Positions 8,103 through 16,222 of a stretch of DNA of 64,000 nt are shown piece after piece. The stretch spans positions 1 to 64,000 of the forward strand of contig JAJYYA010000024.1 of assembly GCA_021801345.1 (NCBI GenBank), in the 5' to 3' direction. The notes beneath the pieces are model-generated. The model was not told the origin of the DNA and did no database searches. It worked only from the letters and a program-made list of their open reading frames with translations. A program made the translations under genes and the position numbers. The DNA comes from Nitrospirota bacterium. Lineage in GTDB: Bacteria > Nitrospirota > Leptospirillia > Leptospirillales > Leptospirillaceae. The number at the start of each line of letters is the position of its first letter. The first letter of the stretch is position 1.

Positions 8103-10570
8103 CTGCCTATTCCCCACAAGTCACCTGAAGCTTAATTTTAGCCAAATTTTCACCCGCTGTTGAGCTCGAAGCCCAGGCAGAGGTCCTGGAGCCTGCCATA
8201 TCCGCTCCAGATCGCCATATGGCCCGGAGGCGGATCGTTCTTGCGTCCCTGGTGCCCTCCCAGACGCCCCACGAGGCGGACGGCCTCGCCGATGGTCTCC
8301 GGAGGCTTGAGATTGCTTCTCTTGGCGAAGGTCTGCAAGACCGTCAGTTCGATTATCGTGAAGAGCTCTCCAGCGGGAAGATCCGGCTGCTCCCGTCCCA
8401 ATAGCGTCATGAGCATGATGCGCCAACCGATGACCAGACGGAGCGCGACGGCCCGTTCGAGACGAAGAGCGGTCTCGTGCGCGAGCGCCTCGACCTTGAG
8501 GCCCGACTTGAGGACCCGGTGCCAGTCCTCGATCCGCCACCGGAGGCAGTACCAGCGGACGCACTCCCAAAGATCGCCTCCGTCCGCGATCTCGACGGTC
8601 GTCAGAAGGAACCATTCGAGCGGCTCGCTTCCGTCCTCGGGCTCTCCCGTCTCCCGAAGGTGGAGCACGGTCAGCCGAACGGGCGCCAAGTTTTTCAGCT
8701 GCCCCGGAGGAAGGATGTCGATGACCCGGGCGCGCAGGACGCCCGTGGCGATCCGCTCCTCCCGCTTCTCTTTGGCCTTCTGCTTCGACTTCTTCGGCCG
8801 TGCGGAGAGACCCGGCACCGCGATCCGGAACGTCCCGATCTCGGGCGCTTCCCGTGCCGCCTCGAACAGGCTCGTCTTTTTCCCGTCCGCATCGACCGGG
8901 AGCGTGGTCCGGTCGTTCTTGGCCCGCACGAGGAGCTCGACCGCCCCCTTCCGCTGCCGGCGCTCGAAGAGCTCGAAGAAGTCCGCCTCCCGGTCCATCA
9001 CGCACACCACCCGCGTGTCGGGGAGCATCGAGGCGGCGTCTTCGCAGGCGGCGAGTCCCCGGATCCACATCCCGGACTTCTTCTCTTCGACCGGGATCTT
9101 GGAGGAGGGCCGCTCGTCCGGGACGTCCGGCGGAGCCGAGAACTCCGCTCCCAGCACCCCCAGGGGTACCCCCTCCGTCGTCACCGCCAGGACGGAGTGC
9201 AGAAGCAGCCCCCGGCTGCTGGCGCTCGTCTGGTTCTTCCCGATCTTGCCCAACCCTTCGCACTGGGCAAGACCCGTATAGTTCAGGACGGTTCCGTCCT
9301 GGAGGCATAGGACCGTCTTGCAGGAGGCCATCCGGGCCACGGTGCGGTCGTGGTGGGGGCCCAGGATCGCCTCCACCGTCACACCCGACTCTTCCGGCTG
9401 CTCGATCAGACGATAATATCCCTTGACCGCAGCCCCCTGACCGCAGGCGGCCCGGGAGAAGGACTGCCCCGGAGCCGCTCCCAGGATCTCCGCGCTCGCC
9501 TCAAGTCGATCCGAGAGCCGAACATCTCCCATCTCCGCTCCGCCGAACTCGTTCGACGCCCACTCAGAAGAGTCCACTCCTTCGGCAATCCCCAAAAAGG
9601 AGGTCGACTCCGGCAAAAGCCCCATCTCCTTCCGGAAGTCGGGGGCCAGGGGGGTGAGGTAGACCGTCTTCTCCGGTCCGGGAAGCGCTTTTGTCCCCTC
9701 CGGAAAGACTCCCTCCAGAGATTCGGAGACGCGGCCGGACGCCTCCTGTCCGTCCTTCCGGACGACGGTCTCCACGAGGAGCGGACGATATCCGTACAGG
9801 GACTCGAAGTCGTCCGGAAGCCTCTCGAGCACCCGGGCAAGGACCTGCGCCGCAAGACCCCGGCCGGCGACCTTCGTCCGCAGCAGGAACCGGCTCATCT
9901 CAAGCACCTTGGGAAGCTCCCATTTCCGGGTCTTCTCGTCCCATCCCATCCAGCGATCCCGGACCGAGAGGGGGTGGGAGGCCGCCACGAACCCCACCGC
10001 TCCCAGCCATCCGTGCGCCGATCCGATCAGATACCGGATCTGGGGCCCCACCATGAGGGCGGAGCTTCTCGTCGGATGTTCCCGAATCATCAATTCATTG
10101 TAGGTCCGGCGCTCCTCCTCGGTCTCCACCACCACAAGACGACATTCTTCCCACACAGTCGGAACCTCCGAGGGTTCTGCGACGGCTGTTCCCAGGCGCA
10201 CGGGGCTCCGATGTCCCTCCTGACGCAGGGCTCTTCCCGGGGGAAGGGTCACTCTCCCCTCCTCCGCAAGCTCCCGAAGCGCCCGCGCACATCCCGCGAC
10301 CCGCTCCTTTCCCCGCTGATCGAGCAGTCCGAACTCCCGGCACACGGCCCGGGCGCTCTCGCTCCGGCTTCGGAAGGAGCCTTCTGACAGGATCTTTCGT
10401 ACCTGATCGAGCGAGGCCGTCAGGGTCTGTTTGATGAAAAGACGCTCGGAAGTTTGCATGCGTCGATCATACGCACTCCCGACGCCTATGTCCAGCCCCC
10501 CTCGCTACCCCCCTCACGCTCCGGTCGTCCCGGATTTTGAAGCTCTCCCCGACTTGTGGGGAATAGGCAG
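8103..10570 (-). mobile_element. IS4-type element with perfect 20-bp inverted repeats
   Basis: The ends CTGCCTATTCCCCACAAGTC (8103-8122) and its exact reverse complement (10551-10570) bound a 2468-bp element with a single transposase gene. A six-base word CTAGTG abuts the left end and recurs two bases beyond the right end. This is not a clean target duplication, so rearrangement after insertion is likely. Confidence 0.88.
8150..10459 (-). CDS. IS4/Tn5-like transposase fused to a DUF4338 (DruA-like) domain
   Basis: The 769-residue protein has two parts. Residues from about 1 to 290 contain a DUF4338-like region (IRYLIGSAHGWLGAVGFVAA, then DRWMGWDE and RGLAAQVLARVLERLP), the domain shared with DruA of Druantia systems. 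The remainder is an IS4/Tn5-type transposase. It starts with a DNA-binding segment (NEFGGAEMGDVRLSDRLEAS) and has DDE motifs around LCLQDGTVLNYTGL and VVCVMDREADFFELF, plus an RWRIEDWHRVLKSG signature carrying the catalytic Glu. It ends with a dimerisation region. The fusion appears open and complete. It should mobilise the element whose inverted repeats flank it. Confidence 0.85.
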   Translation of the reverse strand: MQTSERLFIKQTLTASLDQVRKILSEGSFRSRSESARAVCREFGLLDQRGKERVAGCARALRELAEEGRVTLPPGRALRQEGHRSPVRLGTAVAEPSEVPTVWEECRLVVVETEEERRTYNELMIREHPTRSSALMVGPQIRYLIGSAHGWLGAVGFVAASHPLSVRDRWMGWDEKTRKWELPKVLEMSRFLLRTKVAGRGLAAQVLARVLERLPDDFESLYGYRPLLVETVVRKDGQEASGRVSESLEGVFPEGTKALPGPEKTVYLTPLAPDFRKEMGLLPESTSFLGIAEGVDSSEWASNEFGGAEMGDVRLSDRLEASAEILGAAPGQSFSRAACGQGAAVKGYYRLIEQPEESGVTVEAILGPHHDRTVARMASCKTVLCLQDGTVLNYTGLAQCEGLGKIGKNQTSASSRGLLLHSVLAVTTEGVPLGVLGAEFSAPPDVPDERPSSKIPVEEKKSGMWIRGLAACEDAASMLPDTRVVCVMDREADFFELFERRQRKGAVELLVRAKNDRTTLPVDADGKKTSLFEAAREAPEIGTFRIAVPGLSARPKKSKQKAKEKREERIATGVLRARVIDILPPGQLKNLAPVRLTVLHLRETGEPEDGSEPLEWFLLTTVEIADGGDLWECVRWYCLRWRIEDWHRVLKSGLKVEALAHETALRLERAVALRLVIGWRIMLMTLLGREQPDLPAGELFTIIELTVLQTFAKRSNLKPPETIGEAVRLVGRLGGHQGRKNDPPPGHMAIWSGYGRLQDLCLGFELNSG

Positions 10571-10572
10571 GG

Positions 10573-10713
10573 CTAGTGACGGGAGAGCAGGAAGTTTCCG
10601 AGCACGACCAGGAGCGCGGTGACAATGAAAATGATGCCCACGATGGAGACGAGGATGATCCCGGCTCCGAGGGTTGGATATTTTTCGAGGAATCGTTTCA
10701 GGGGGCGACGCAT
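10573..10713 (-). CDS. Small single-pass membrane protein, 46 residues
   Basis: The frame starts MRRPLKRFLEKYPTLGAG and then has one long hydrophobic helix (IILVSIVGIIFIVTALLVVL) before a short tail ending SRH. An AGGAG lies a few bases ahead of the ATG at 10713. The stop codon touches the right end of the IS4-type element, so the insertion just missed or only reshaped its 3' end. It is the last of a minus-strand run of envelope genes. I do not recognise the family. Confidence 0.55.
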   Translation of the reverse strand: MRRPLKRFLEKYPTLGAGIILVSIVGIIFIVTALLVVLGNFLLSRH

Positions 10714-10780
10714 GGGGACTCCTGTGAGAATGGTGGAACCGTTAGAGCCGGGAAAGCCGAATCTCCGCAATGTGAAGGAA

Positions 10781-11857
10781 TTACATGCCACGGTAGCCGA
10801 AGGGACCGTTGAAGTAAAGTGTCACGGTCCCCATGGGGGTGTAGGTTTTAGGGTAATTGGACTCGGTGACCGGGAGGGCGACCCCTGCTCCCCATGTGGC
10901 GGAAAACTTTTGGGCATGAGGCCATGTGATCTCGACTTCCGGAGCGATCCAGAGGAAGGACCAAGCGGGGGCGTTGGCGGGGCCAAAAAAAAGACTGGTG
11001 CCGCTTTGGGTCTCTCCGTAAAGCTCGAGAAGTCCCCCGGCGCCCCACTCGGTGTTGGCGACGTATTCGAGCGCTCCGGCATAGTAGGTGAGGTTGCCGT
11101 CCACCATGTGAACGCTTCCCGAGTTCCAGGGAATCTGGTCCGTCCCGTTGTTGAATGTGTACCCGGGGCCGACGGCGGCAGGATTTTCCACGATGTCGCC
11201 AAGCTGTATGTAGACCATGAAAGGCTTAACATGTTTTCGGAGAAGAAACATGACGCCTTCGTTATAGGTGCCGTTCCCGAGCTGATCGGCTCCGTAGTCC
11301 TGGGGATTGAGATTCTGGTACTGGCCGGACGGGATCCAGAAGTCGAACGTGAGGGCCATGGCCGGCATGGCAAAAGGAAGGTAGACATTGCCGTCGCTGG
11401 TAAGTTGCCATTTGACCTCGAAATGGGTGTTCCCGACGCCAAAATGGCTGGCGGAGCGGTCGATCCCCTGGGAAGGGGCGGCCCCCTGCCAGTTCTGGAT
11501 AAGGGGGAGAAAGGTGTCGAACTCGAGATTGTGTCCAAGCCCAACGCCCAGACGCATGGGCATAGAGAGCGAGGAGGCCGAGATCCCCGGAGTCATGTAG
11601 TCGTAGGCGAAGGGCTCAATGTACCAGGATCCGACAGGCTCCACCTCGGCCGTGCCGGTAAAAAAAGGACCGCTCGTGTTGGGCCCCCAAGGAAGAAACG
11701 GGGGGGCGAGAGCCTGAAAATCCTTAGCGACCGCGGCATCGTCAGAAAAGGGGAGAAGAAAGTCCCCGGCCCCGGAGCCGGAGGAAAGGGCGCGGGCTTC
11801 GACGGGTTGAAGGAAAAACAGGAAAAGAGCTCCGAAGTAGAGGCTGAAAGAACGCAA
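10781..11857 (-). CDS. Putative outer-membrane beta-barrel protein
   Basis: The 358-residue protein has a signal peptide (MRSFSLYFGALFLFFLQPVE, cleavage likely after ARA) and then a sequence of short alternating strands rich in Gly, Tyr, Trp and Phe. Examples are HFGVGNTHFEVKWQLTSDGN, WGAGGLLELYGETQ and TLYFNGPFGYRGM at the C-terminus. The pattern resembles the MetA-pathway/phenol-degradation type outer-membrane proteins (PF13557-like). Substrate is unknown. It lies between a TPR lipoprotein and the small membrane protein on the same strand with short gaps, so the group may be one transcription unit. Confidence 0.6.
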   Translation of the reverse strand: MRSFSLYFGALFLFFLQPVEARALSSGSGAGDFLLPFSDDAAVAKDFQALAPPFLPWGPNTSGPFFTGTAEVEPVGSWYIEPFAYDYMTPGISASSLSMPMRLGVGLGHNLEFDTFLPLIQNWQGAAPSQGIDRSASHFGVGNTHFEVKWQLTSDGNVYLPFAMPAMALTFDFWIPSGQYQNLNPQDYGADQLGNGTYNEGVMFLLRKHVKPFMVYIQLGDIVENPAAVGPGYTFNNGTDQIPWNSGSVHMVDGNLTYYAGALEYVANTEWGAGGLLELYGETQSGTSLFFGPANAPAWSFLWIAPEVEITWPHAQKFSATWGAGVALPVTESNYPKTYTPMGTVTLYFNGPFGYRGM

Positions 11858-11892
11858 TGAAAAGCTCCGGGGTTGTTCGGTCGAAGGAACGG

Positions 11893-12411
11893 TTATCGGG
11901 AGACGGACAGGGAGGACTCCGAAGTCGCAGTTTCATCGTGGTTCTCGAGGAGGATCGCCATGGCTTTGGCATTTTGTCCGTTGTGTATGAGAGCCTTGGC
12001 CAGCATCTTGCGATAGCCCTTGGGCCACGTCCGTCGGGGTTCGATAAGGGAGAGAAGCGACAGTGCCCGTCGGTAGCGATGGCGGACGATGAGAATGCGC
12101 GCTTCGTTTAAAATGTAGGGCTCGTCGTTGTCGTTGTTCCGGAGGGCCCGGGCCTGTTCGAGGTATCCTATGGCCTTCCGGTCATCCCCTTCCTTGTACT
12201 TGATGTAGGCCATGTTGTTCAGGATCGAGGGTTCTTTCGGGTTGTCGCGGAGCGCGAGCTTTAAGTCGGCTTCGGCCGCTGCGAGATGCCCTTTCCCCAG
12301 TTCTTCGAAGGCCTTTCTTTCGTGGAGGTAGGCGCGCACGGAGGGCTCTGTGGTCGCGGCGCACCCGGTCGCGGAGAGGGCGAGGCAAGTCAAAAGGACG
12401 ATTTTTTTCAA
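11893..12411 (-). CDS. TPR-repeat lipoprotein
   Basis: The N-terminus (KKIVLLTCLALSATGC) is a signal peptide with a lipobox, LSATGC, so the mature protein should be lipid-anchored. The rest contains tetratricopeptide repeats: GHLAAAEADLKLALRDNPKE, then ILNNMAYIKYKEGDDRKAIG and YLEQARAL, followed by a further pair of helices. I favour the TTG start at 12411 because GGAG lies 7 bases upstream and it puts the charged lysines at the usual place; the ATG at 12441 would add ten residues. TPR lipoproteins of this kind act as assembly or pilus/outer-membrane helpers, but nothing here tells which. Confidence 0.65.
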   Translation of the reverse strand: MKKIVLLTCLALSATGCAATTEPSVRAYLHERKAFEELGKGHLAAAEADLKLALRDNPKEPSILNNMAYIKYKEGDDRKAIGYLEQARALRNNDNDEPYILNEARILIVRHRYRRALSLLSLIEPRRTWPKGYRKMLAKALIHNGQNAKAMAILLENHDETATSESSLSVSR

Positions 12412-12493
12412 GATGTCTCCATATCCCTTTGGAAAAAACAATTCAATAATCTGTCATCAGCGTGTCGAAGGAGTTTTTGACGACCAGCGTCCG

Positions 12494-13153
12494 TCAGGCG
12501 GTGGAACCCCGCGAAGGAGGCTTGGCCGCCTCCTGCATCTTGAGGTAGTAGGCCGCGGCGAATCCCAAAATGGCAAAGTCGTCAAAAAACCCCAGAAAGG
12601 GAATGGTATCCGGGATAAAGTCGATCGGCGTCAAAAGGTAGAACAGGGCACCGTAGGCGATGAACTTGTCGGTCAGTCCGAGCTTGCGGGAGCCGACGAC
12701 CGAAAGGAGTGTGGTGATCCTCTCCGACCACTCCGCCCCCATCGCCTTGAAGCTTTGGAGCTTGTCCGGATTCTTTTCGACGTCCGCCTGCTTTTTGGCC
12801 TGGGCGCCGATAACGACGAGGCTTGTGAGGATCCGGTCCCCGGAGATGGTGGGGTCGACCTCGAAGTCGGAGGGGAGTCCCAGATTGACGATGGCGGCCC
12901 GGTGTTCTCCCGGGGCAAGTCCGGAGAGAAGGATCGGCTTTATTTCGGGGATTTCGGGGTCAAGAACGCCTTCGGAGACAAGGCGGTAGCACGCATCCCT
13001 GATGGCAGGAAGATAGACCAAAGGGATGGGAGTCTCGGCCGGCTTTTTAAGCCATCGGCGAAGAGTCATGCCGGACAGACCGATGGATCGGCCAAGCTCT
13101 TCCGGGGAGTAGTCTGTTGCCTTGAGAAGGCTTAACAAATGTGAATTCGTCAT
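12494..13153 (-). CDS. DUF1232 (YkvA-like) protein with N-terminal HTH-like segment
   Basis: The C-terminal part (AYGALFYLLTPIDFIPDTIP followed by FLGFFDDFAILGFA) is the DUF1232 signature, a membrane-associated hairpin with a conserved DxIPD motif. The N-terminal 40 residues (YSPEELGRSIGLSGMTLRRW) read as a helix-turn-helix. The 219-residue length is longer than the bare domain because of this extension and a linker. Function of DUF1232 proteins is poorly known. It heads the minus-strand envelope gene run. Confidence 0.65.
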   Translation of the reverse strand: MTNSHLLSLLKATDYSPEELGRSIGLSGMTLRRWLKKPAETPIPLVYLPAIRDACYRLVSEGVLDPEIPEIKPILLSGLAPGEHRAAIVNLGLPSDFEVDPTISGDRILTSLVVIGAQAKKQADVEKNPDKLQSFKAMGAEWSERITTLLSVVGSRKLGLTDKFIAYGALFYLLTPIDFIPDTIPFLGFFDDFAILGFAAAYYLKMQEAAKPPSRGSTA

Positions 13154-13360
13154 GCTTAGATGTTAATGCGGGAGGTTGGGAGAGTCAAGAGGGGGCAGAC
13201 CATTTGGCTGAAAGAGTGCGAAGAGGAGGAGTGGGTGTTGCTGCGTCGGGCATCCGGGTCGGCCGTTGTATCGGAAGGATTGTGTGTGTGGCGGACGGGA
13301 AGCCTAATGTGGCCGAGCGGACACTTTAGGAGTTAATCACAAGGATGGTCTGAGAGAAGG

Positions 13361-13510
13361 TGTTGTTAGGACCATATCTTGGCATCGATTGGGAACCATA
13401 ACTTGGCACTTGAATTTATCCAAAAATATAAAATATTGCAAAAACAATTCTTCCCCTTTGTACTCATAACTTGGCACTCGCAACAGTTAGGGAATCATAA
13501 AGTGGCACTG
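13361..13510. repeat. Four-copy repeat resembling transposase-binding sites at a transposon end
   Basis: Four direct copies of a 14-18 bp word occur at 13369-13387 (CCATATCTTGGCATC), 13393-13411 (CCATAACTTGGCACTTG), 13461-13480 (TCATAACTTGGCACTCG) and 13491-13510 (TCATAAAGTGGCACTGG). A TGTTGTTAGG lies just outside the first copy at 13361. Terminal TGT with several subterminal repeats is the layout of Tn7-like and IS21-like ends. No transposase gene touches it, and the DGQHR gene starts 73 bp inward. The rest of the 13154-13582 gap shows no gene. Confidence 0.55.
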
Positions 13511-13582
13511 GAAAGGGATCGACAAATTGCTTTTTCTATGTTTTAATTAAAGTGCATTTTATTTCTGCAAAATAAAAATCAA

Positions 13583-14629
13583 ATGGATGCATTTCTTATG
13601 GTAAATAATTTTGAAATTAAAGGCATCATTGGTCATTGTGGCGATAGAGAAGTATTCCTTGGCTTTGCGACAGCCGTTGATCTTAGCCGGATTAGTTTCC
13701 TCGATACATTGGATGAGTTCTCGGGGAAGGGGTATCAACGCCGATTCCATCGCCAACATAGTCTGGAATTCAAGCGATATATCCAACAGCCTGGCGCAAC
13801 AACGATCCCGTTAACATTTAATCTTCGCCCAGACCGTAAGGGATGGGACTTGAAGCGCAATACGCAAGGAGCATCTCTTATAGTGGATGTTCATTCAATG
13901 CCAGTGATGTCTCAAGTCGATTGTCAGCATCGGCTCGGATATTTGAAAGAAAGCCAAATTCCCTTCGCATTTATGGCTTACATCGGTTTGACTATCGAAG
14001 AGGAAATGGAAATATTTCGGATTATTAATGGTAAGGCCAAAGGCCTAAGCGGCAGCCTGCTCGATTTTACCGGATCCCGTTTGGTCGAAGACGACCTGAA
14101 AGCTGTAAAGCCCGAACTCTTTCTTGCATTGGTATTGCATGAAGACAGGCGATCCCCGTGGTATAAATGTCTCGATTTGGGAGGTAATCGAACGACGGGG
14201 CTTCAGCGGGTGGCTTCACTTCGAACGATGCAGAAAGGTGTGCGTCGCTTCCTTCGCGAGGCAGGTTTGTCGAACAAGGAGGTCAGTGATTCCATCGCAA
14301 CGTTACTTATTGATTATTGGCGAGCGGTCACTGTGGTACTGCCAAAGCAATGGAGTCAGCCACGGCAACACGTATTAGTCAAGGGTATAGGAGTGTATTG
14401 CTTGATGAGTTTGGCCGGAGATCTCTACCGTGAGTCCTTGAGTAAGGCTGGGATGTGTGACATTGATTATTTCATAACGATGTTGTCCGACTTCGTTAAT
14501 GATATCGATTGGTCAAACAAGGGGTCGATGAAGGGTTACGGCGGCGCCGGCGGCGCTGATTCAGCACTGGAACTACTCCGCCAGGTCAGAGACCAAAAAC
14601 TATCCGGATGTGTAAATTATGCCAAATAA
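13583..14629 (+). CDS. DGQHR-like (DndB-related) protein, variant motif DCQHR
   Basis: The 348-residue protein carries VDCQHRLGYLKES at residues 112-124, a variant of the DGQHR motif in which Cys replaces Gly. After it come IGLTIEEEMEIFRIINGKAKG and the helical C-terminal half usual for the family. DGQHR proteins include DndB of phosphorothioation systems and are tied to DNA modification gene clusters. The start at 13583 has no strong ribosome site and an in-frame ATG at 13598 is possible. The stop overlaps the radical SAM gene by 11 bp. The AT-rich codon use differs from the host genes on either side, suggesting transfer. A role in controlling or guiding DNA modification is inference. Confidence 0.72.
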   Translation: MDAFLMVNNFEIKGIIGHCGDREVFLGFATAVDLSRISFLDTLDEFSGKGYQRRFHRQHSLEFKRYIQQPGATTIPLTFNLRPDRKGWDLKRNTQGASLIVDVHSMPVMSQVDCQHRLGYLKESQIPFAFMAYIGLTIEEEMEIFRIINGKAKGLSGSLLDFTGSRLVEDDLKAVKPELFLALVLHEDRRSPWYKCLDLGGNRTTGLQRVASLRTMQKGVRRFLREAGLSNKEVSDSIATLLIDYWRAVTVVLPKQWSQPRQHVLVKGIGVYCLMSLAGDLYRESLSKAGMCDIDYFITMLSDFVNDIDWSNKGSMKGYGGAGGADSALELLRQVRDQKLSGCVNYAK

Positions 14630-16217
14630 GAATGTTCTTCTTATAGAGCCTGGATATAAAAATAAGTATCCACCGCTTGGTTTAATGAAACTTGCTGCCT
14701 ACCACGGTCCATATGGGAAGCGAGACAACGTCAAATTCATAAAAGGTGATAAGGATAAATCGGTCAAACAGATCAACTGGGATCGAATTTATGTCACCAC
14801 GCTTTTCTCGTTTGAATGGAAAGAAATATCAAAATCCATTGATGCGGCGATTGCCATAGCACGTGGTGACTCTACCAAGGTGTTTGTTGGTGGTATCGCA
14901 GCCTCACTCATGCACGATAGGTTTGTGTCTGAGCCTCGCTGGAGAGGGGTGCGATTCATTTCTGGATTGCTATCAAACTCCCCAGCTGAATCTTTACAGC
15001 TCGACGACTTTGCCGAAGAATTATATTCAGACGACACTAACGGAACTCCCATTGAGGACTTAGTTCCTGACTACTCGATCCTTGATCAAATCAAGGATCA
15101 ATATGTTTACCCCGTTCACGACGCTTATTTTGCCTATGCATCGCGTGGTTGTGTTCGCAAGTGCCATTTCTGTGGGGTTCCGAAGTTGGAAGGTGATCAG
15201 CGAGATGCTCAATCAATCACTGGACTGATCAAAGCTATCGCGGAACGTCACGGTGAAAAACGCGATCTGATGTTGATGGACAATAATATTGTGGCATCAC
15301 CAAACTACAAAAATATCATCGCCGAGATTCGTGACAATGGTTTTCAGAGGGGAGCCATGTTCCGTAGGCCAGGTAAACCAGCGGTGCAACGCCGGGTTGA
15401 TTTTAATCAAGGAGTAGATGCCCGAATTCTCTGCAATAGTAAAATGTACCTGAAGGAAATGTCCACCATTGCTATACGTCCTCTTAGAATCGCCTTCGAT
15501 CATCTCGGAGTTCGTGAGGAATATGAGCGAGCAATTCGCATGGCTCATAGTGTTGGACTACATGACTTGTCAAATTATATGCTTTATAACTTTTCAGACA
15601 CTCCGGCAGACCTTTATGAACGCATGCGTATTAACATCGATTTGAATAATGCACTCGGGATTAGAATCTTCTCATTCCCAATGCGGTATCACCCTACCGA
15701 CCTGCCTGATCGATCCTATATTGGTATTTATTGGAATCGTTATTATCTCCGGTCTATGCAGATCATCTTGCAGGCCACACATGGTGTTGTTAGCGGCTCT
15801 CCGCAATTTTTTTGTAGGGCTTTTGGTGAAAGTAAAGAAGAATTCGAAGACTTGTTATTGCGCCCTCAGCATTTTTTATTCAATCGATTCTGGTATGAGG
15901 AGTTCGATGGCCGGGCTGAGTTTGATGAATTTGAATTAGATTTCAAAAGGTTGTCGAAGGATGATCGCAAGGAGTTAGTGGATCTATTGTCCAGCACCAC
16001 CCCCGGGGGCTTTTCTGGGTTGATAGGGAAGTCTTCCCGCAACAATGTCAATCGGATACTTAGCTACTATGTTCCCCTACCCGAGAATGAAGAAGCGAAA
16101 ATATGGAAGATTCAGCGTATGCGTTTGCAAGAGAACAAGCGACCACAATTTTTCGATAAAAAAATCATCCCTGCAGATGAGCTGGTCGAAGATGCCGGCT
16201 TGGCTGAAACCATCTGA
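14619..16217 (+). CDS. Radical SAM enzyme with B12-binding-like N-terminus
   Basis: The 532-residue protein has a Rossmann-like N-terminal region (NVLLIEPGYKNKYPPLGLMK, then KVFVGGIAASLM) typical of cobalamin-type radical SAM proteins. The B12-ligating DxHxxG motif is not evident. The cluster motif is ASRGCVRKCHFCGV with Cys178, Cys182 and Cys185 placed as CxxxCxxC to hold a 4Fe-4S cluster. Enzymes of this type methylate, thiolate or rearrange unreactive carbons, including nucleobases. Its tight linkage with DGQHR-like and HSP90-like genes (11-bp overlap upstream, 5-bp gap downstream) suggests a DNA or nucleotide modification step. Substrate is unknown. Confidence 0.82.
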   Translation: MPNKNVLLIEPGYKNKYPPLGLMKLAAYHGPYGKRDNVKFIKGDKDKSVKQINWDRIYVTTLFSFEWKEISKSIDAAIAIARGDSTKVFVGGIAASLMHDRFVSEPRWRGVRFISGLLSNSPAESLQLDDFAEELYSDDTNGTPIEDLVPDYSILDQIKDQYVYPVHDAYFAYASRGCVRKCHFCGVPKLEGDQRDAQSITGLIKAIAERHGEKRDLMLMDNNIVASPNYKNIIAEIRDNGFQRGAMFRRPGKPAVQRRVDFNQGVDARILCNSKMYLKEMSTIAIRPLRIAFDHLGVREEYERAIRMAHSVGLHDLSNYMLYNFSDTPADLYERMRINIDLNNALGIRIFSFPMRYHPTDLPDRSYIGIYWNRYYLRSMQIILQATHGVVSGSPQFFCRAFGESKEEFEDLLLRPQHFLFNRFWYEEFDGRAEFDEFELDFKRLSKDDRKELVDLLSSTTPGGFSGLIGKSSRNNVNRILSYYVPLPENEEAKIWKIQRMRLQENKRPQFFDKKIIPADELVEDAGLAETI

Positions 16218-16222
16218 AACAG

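Noticed and set aside
8097-10578. CTAGTG as target-site duplication of the IS4-type element
   Set aside because: The right copy is two bases out of register with the inverted repeat end and part of it is the stop codon of a small gene; chance is likely.
13308-13340. TGTGGCCGAGCGGAC, similar to the D-arm of a serine or leucine tRNA
   Set aside because: The surrounding bases do not form an acceptor stem, anticodon arm or T-arm, so no tRNA or clear tRNA fragment is supported.
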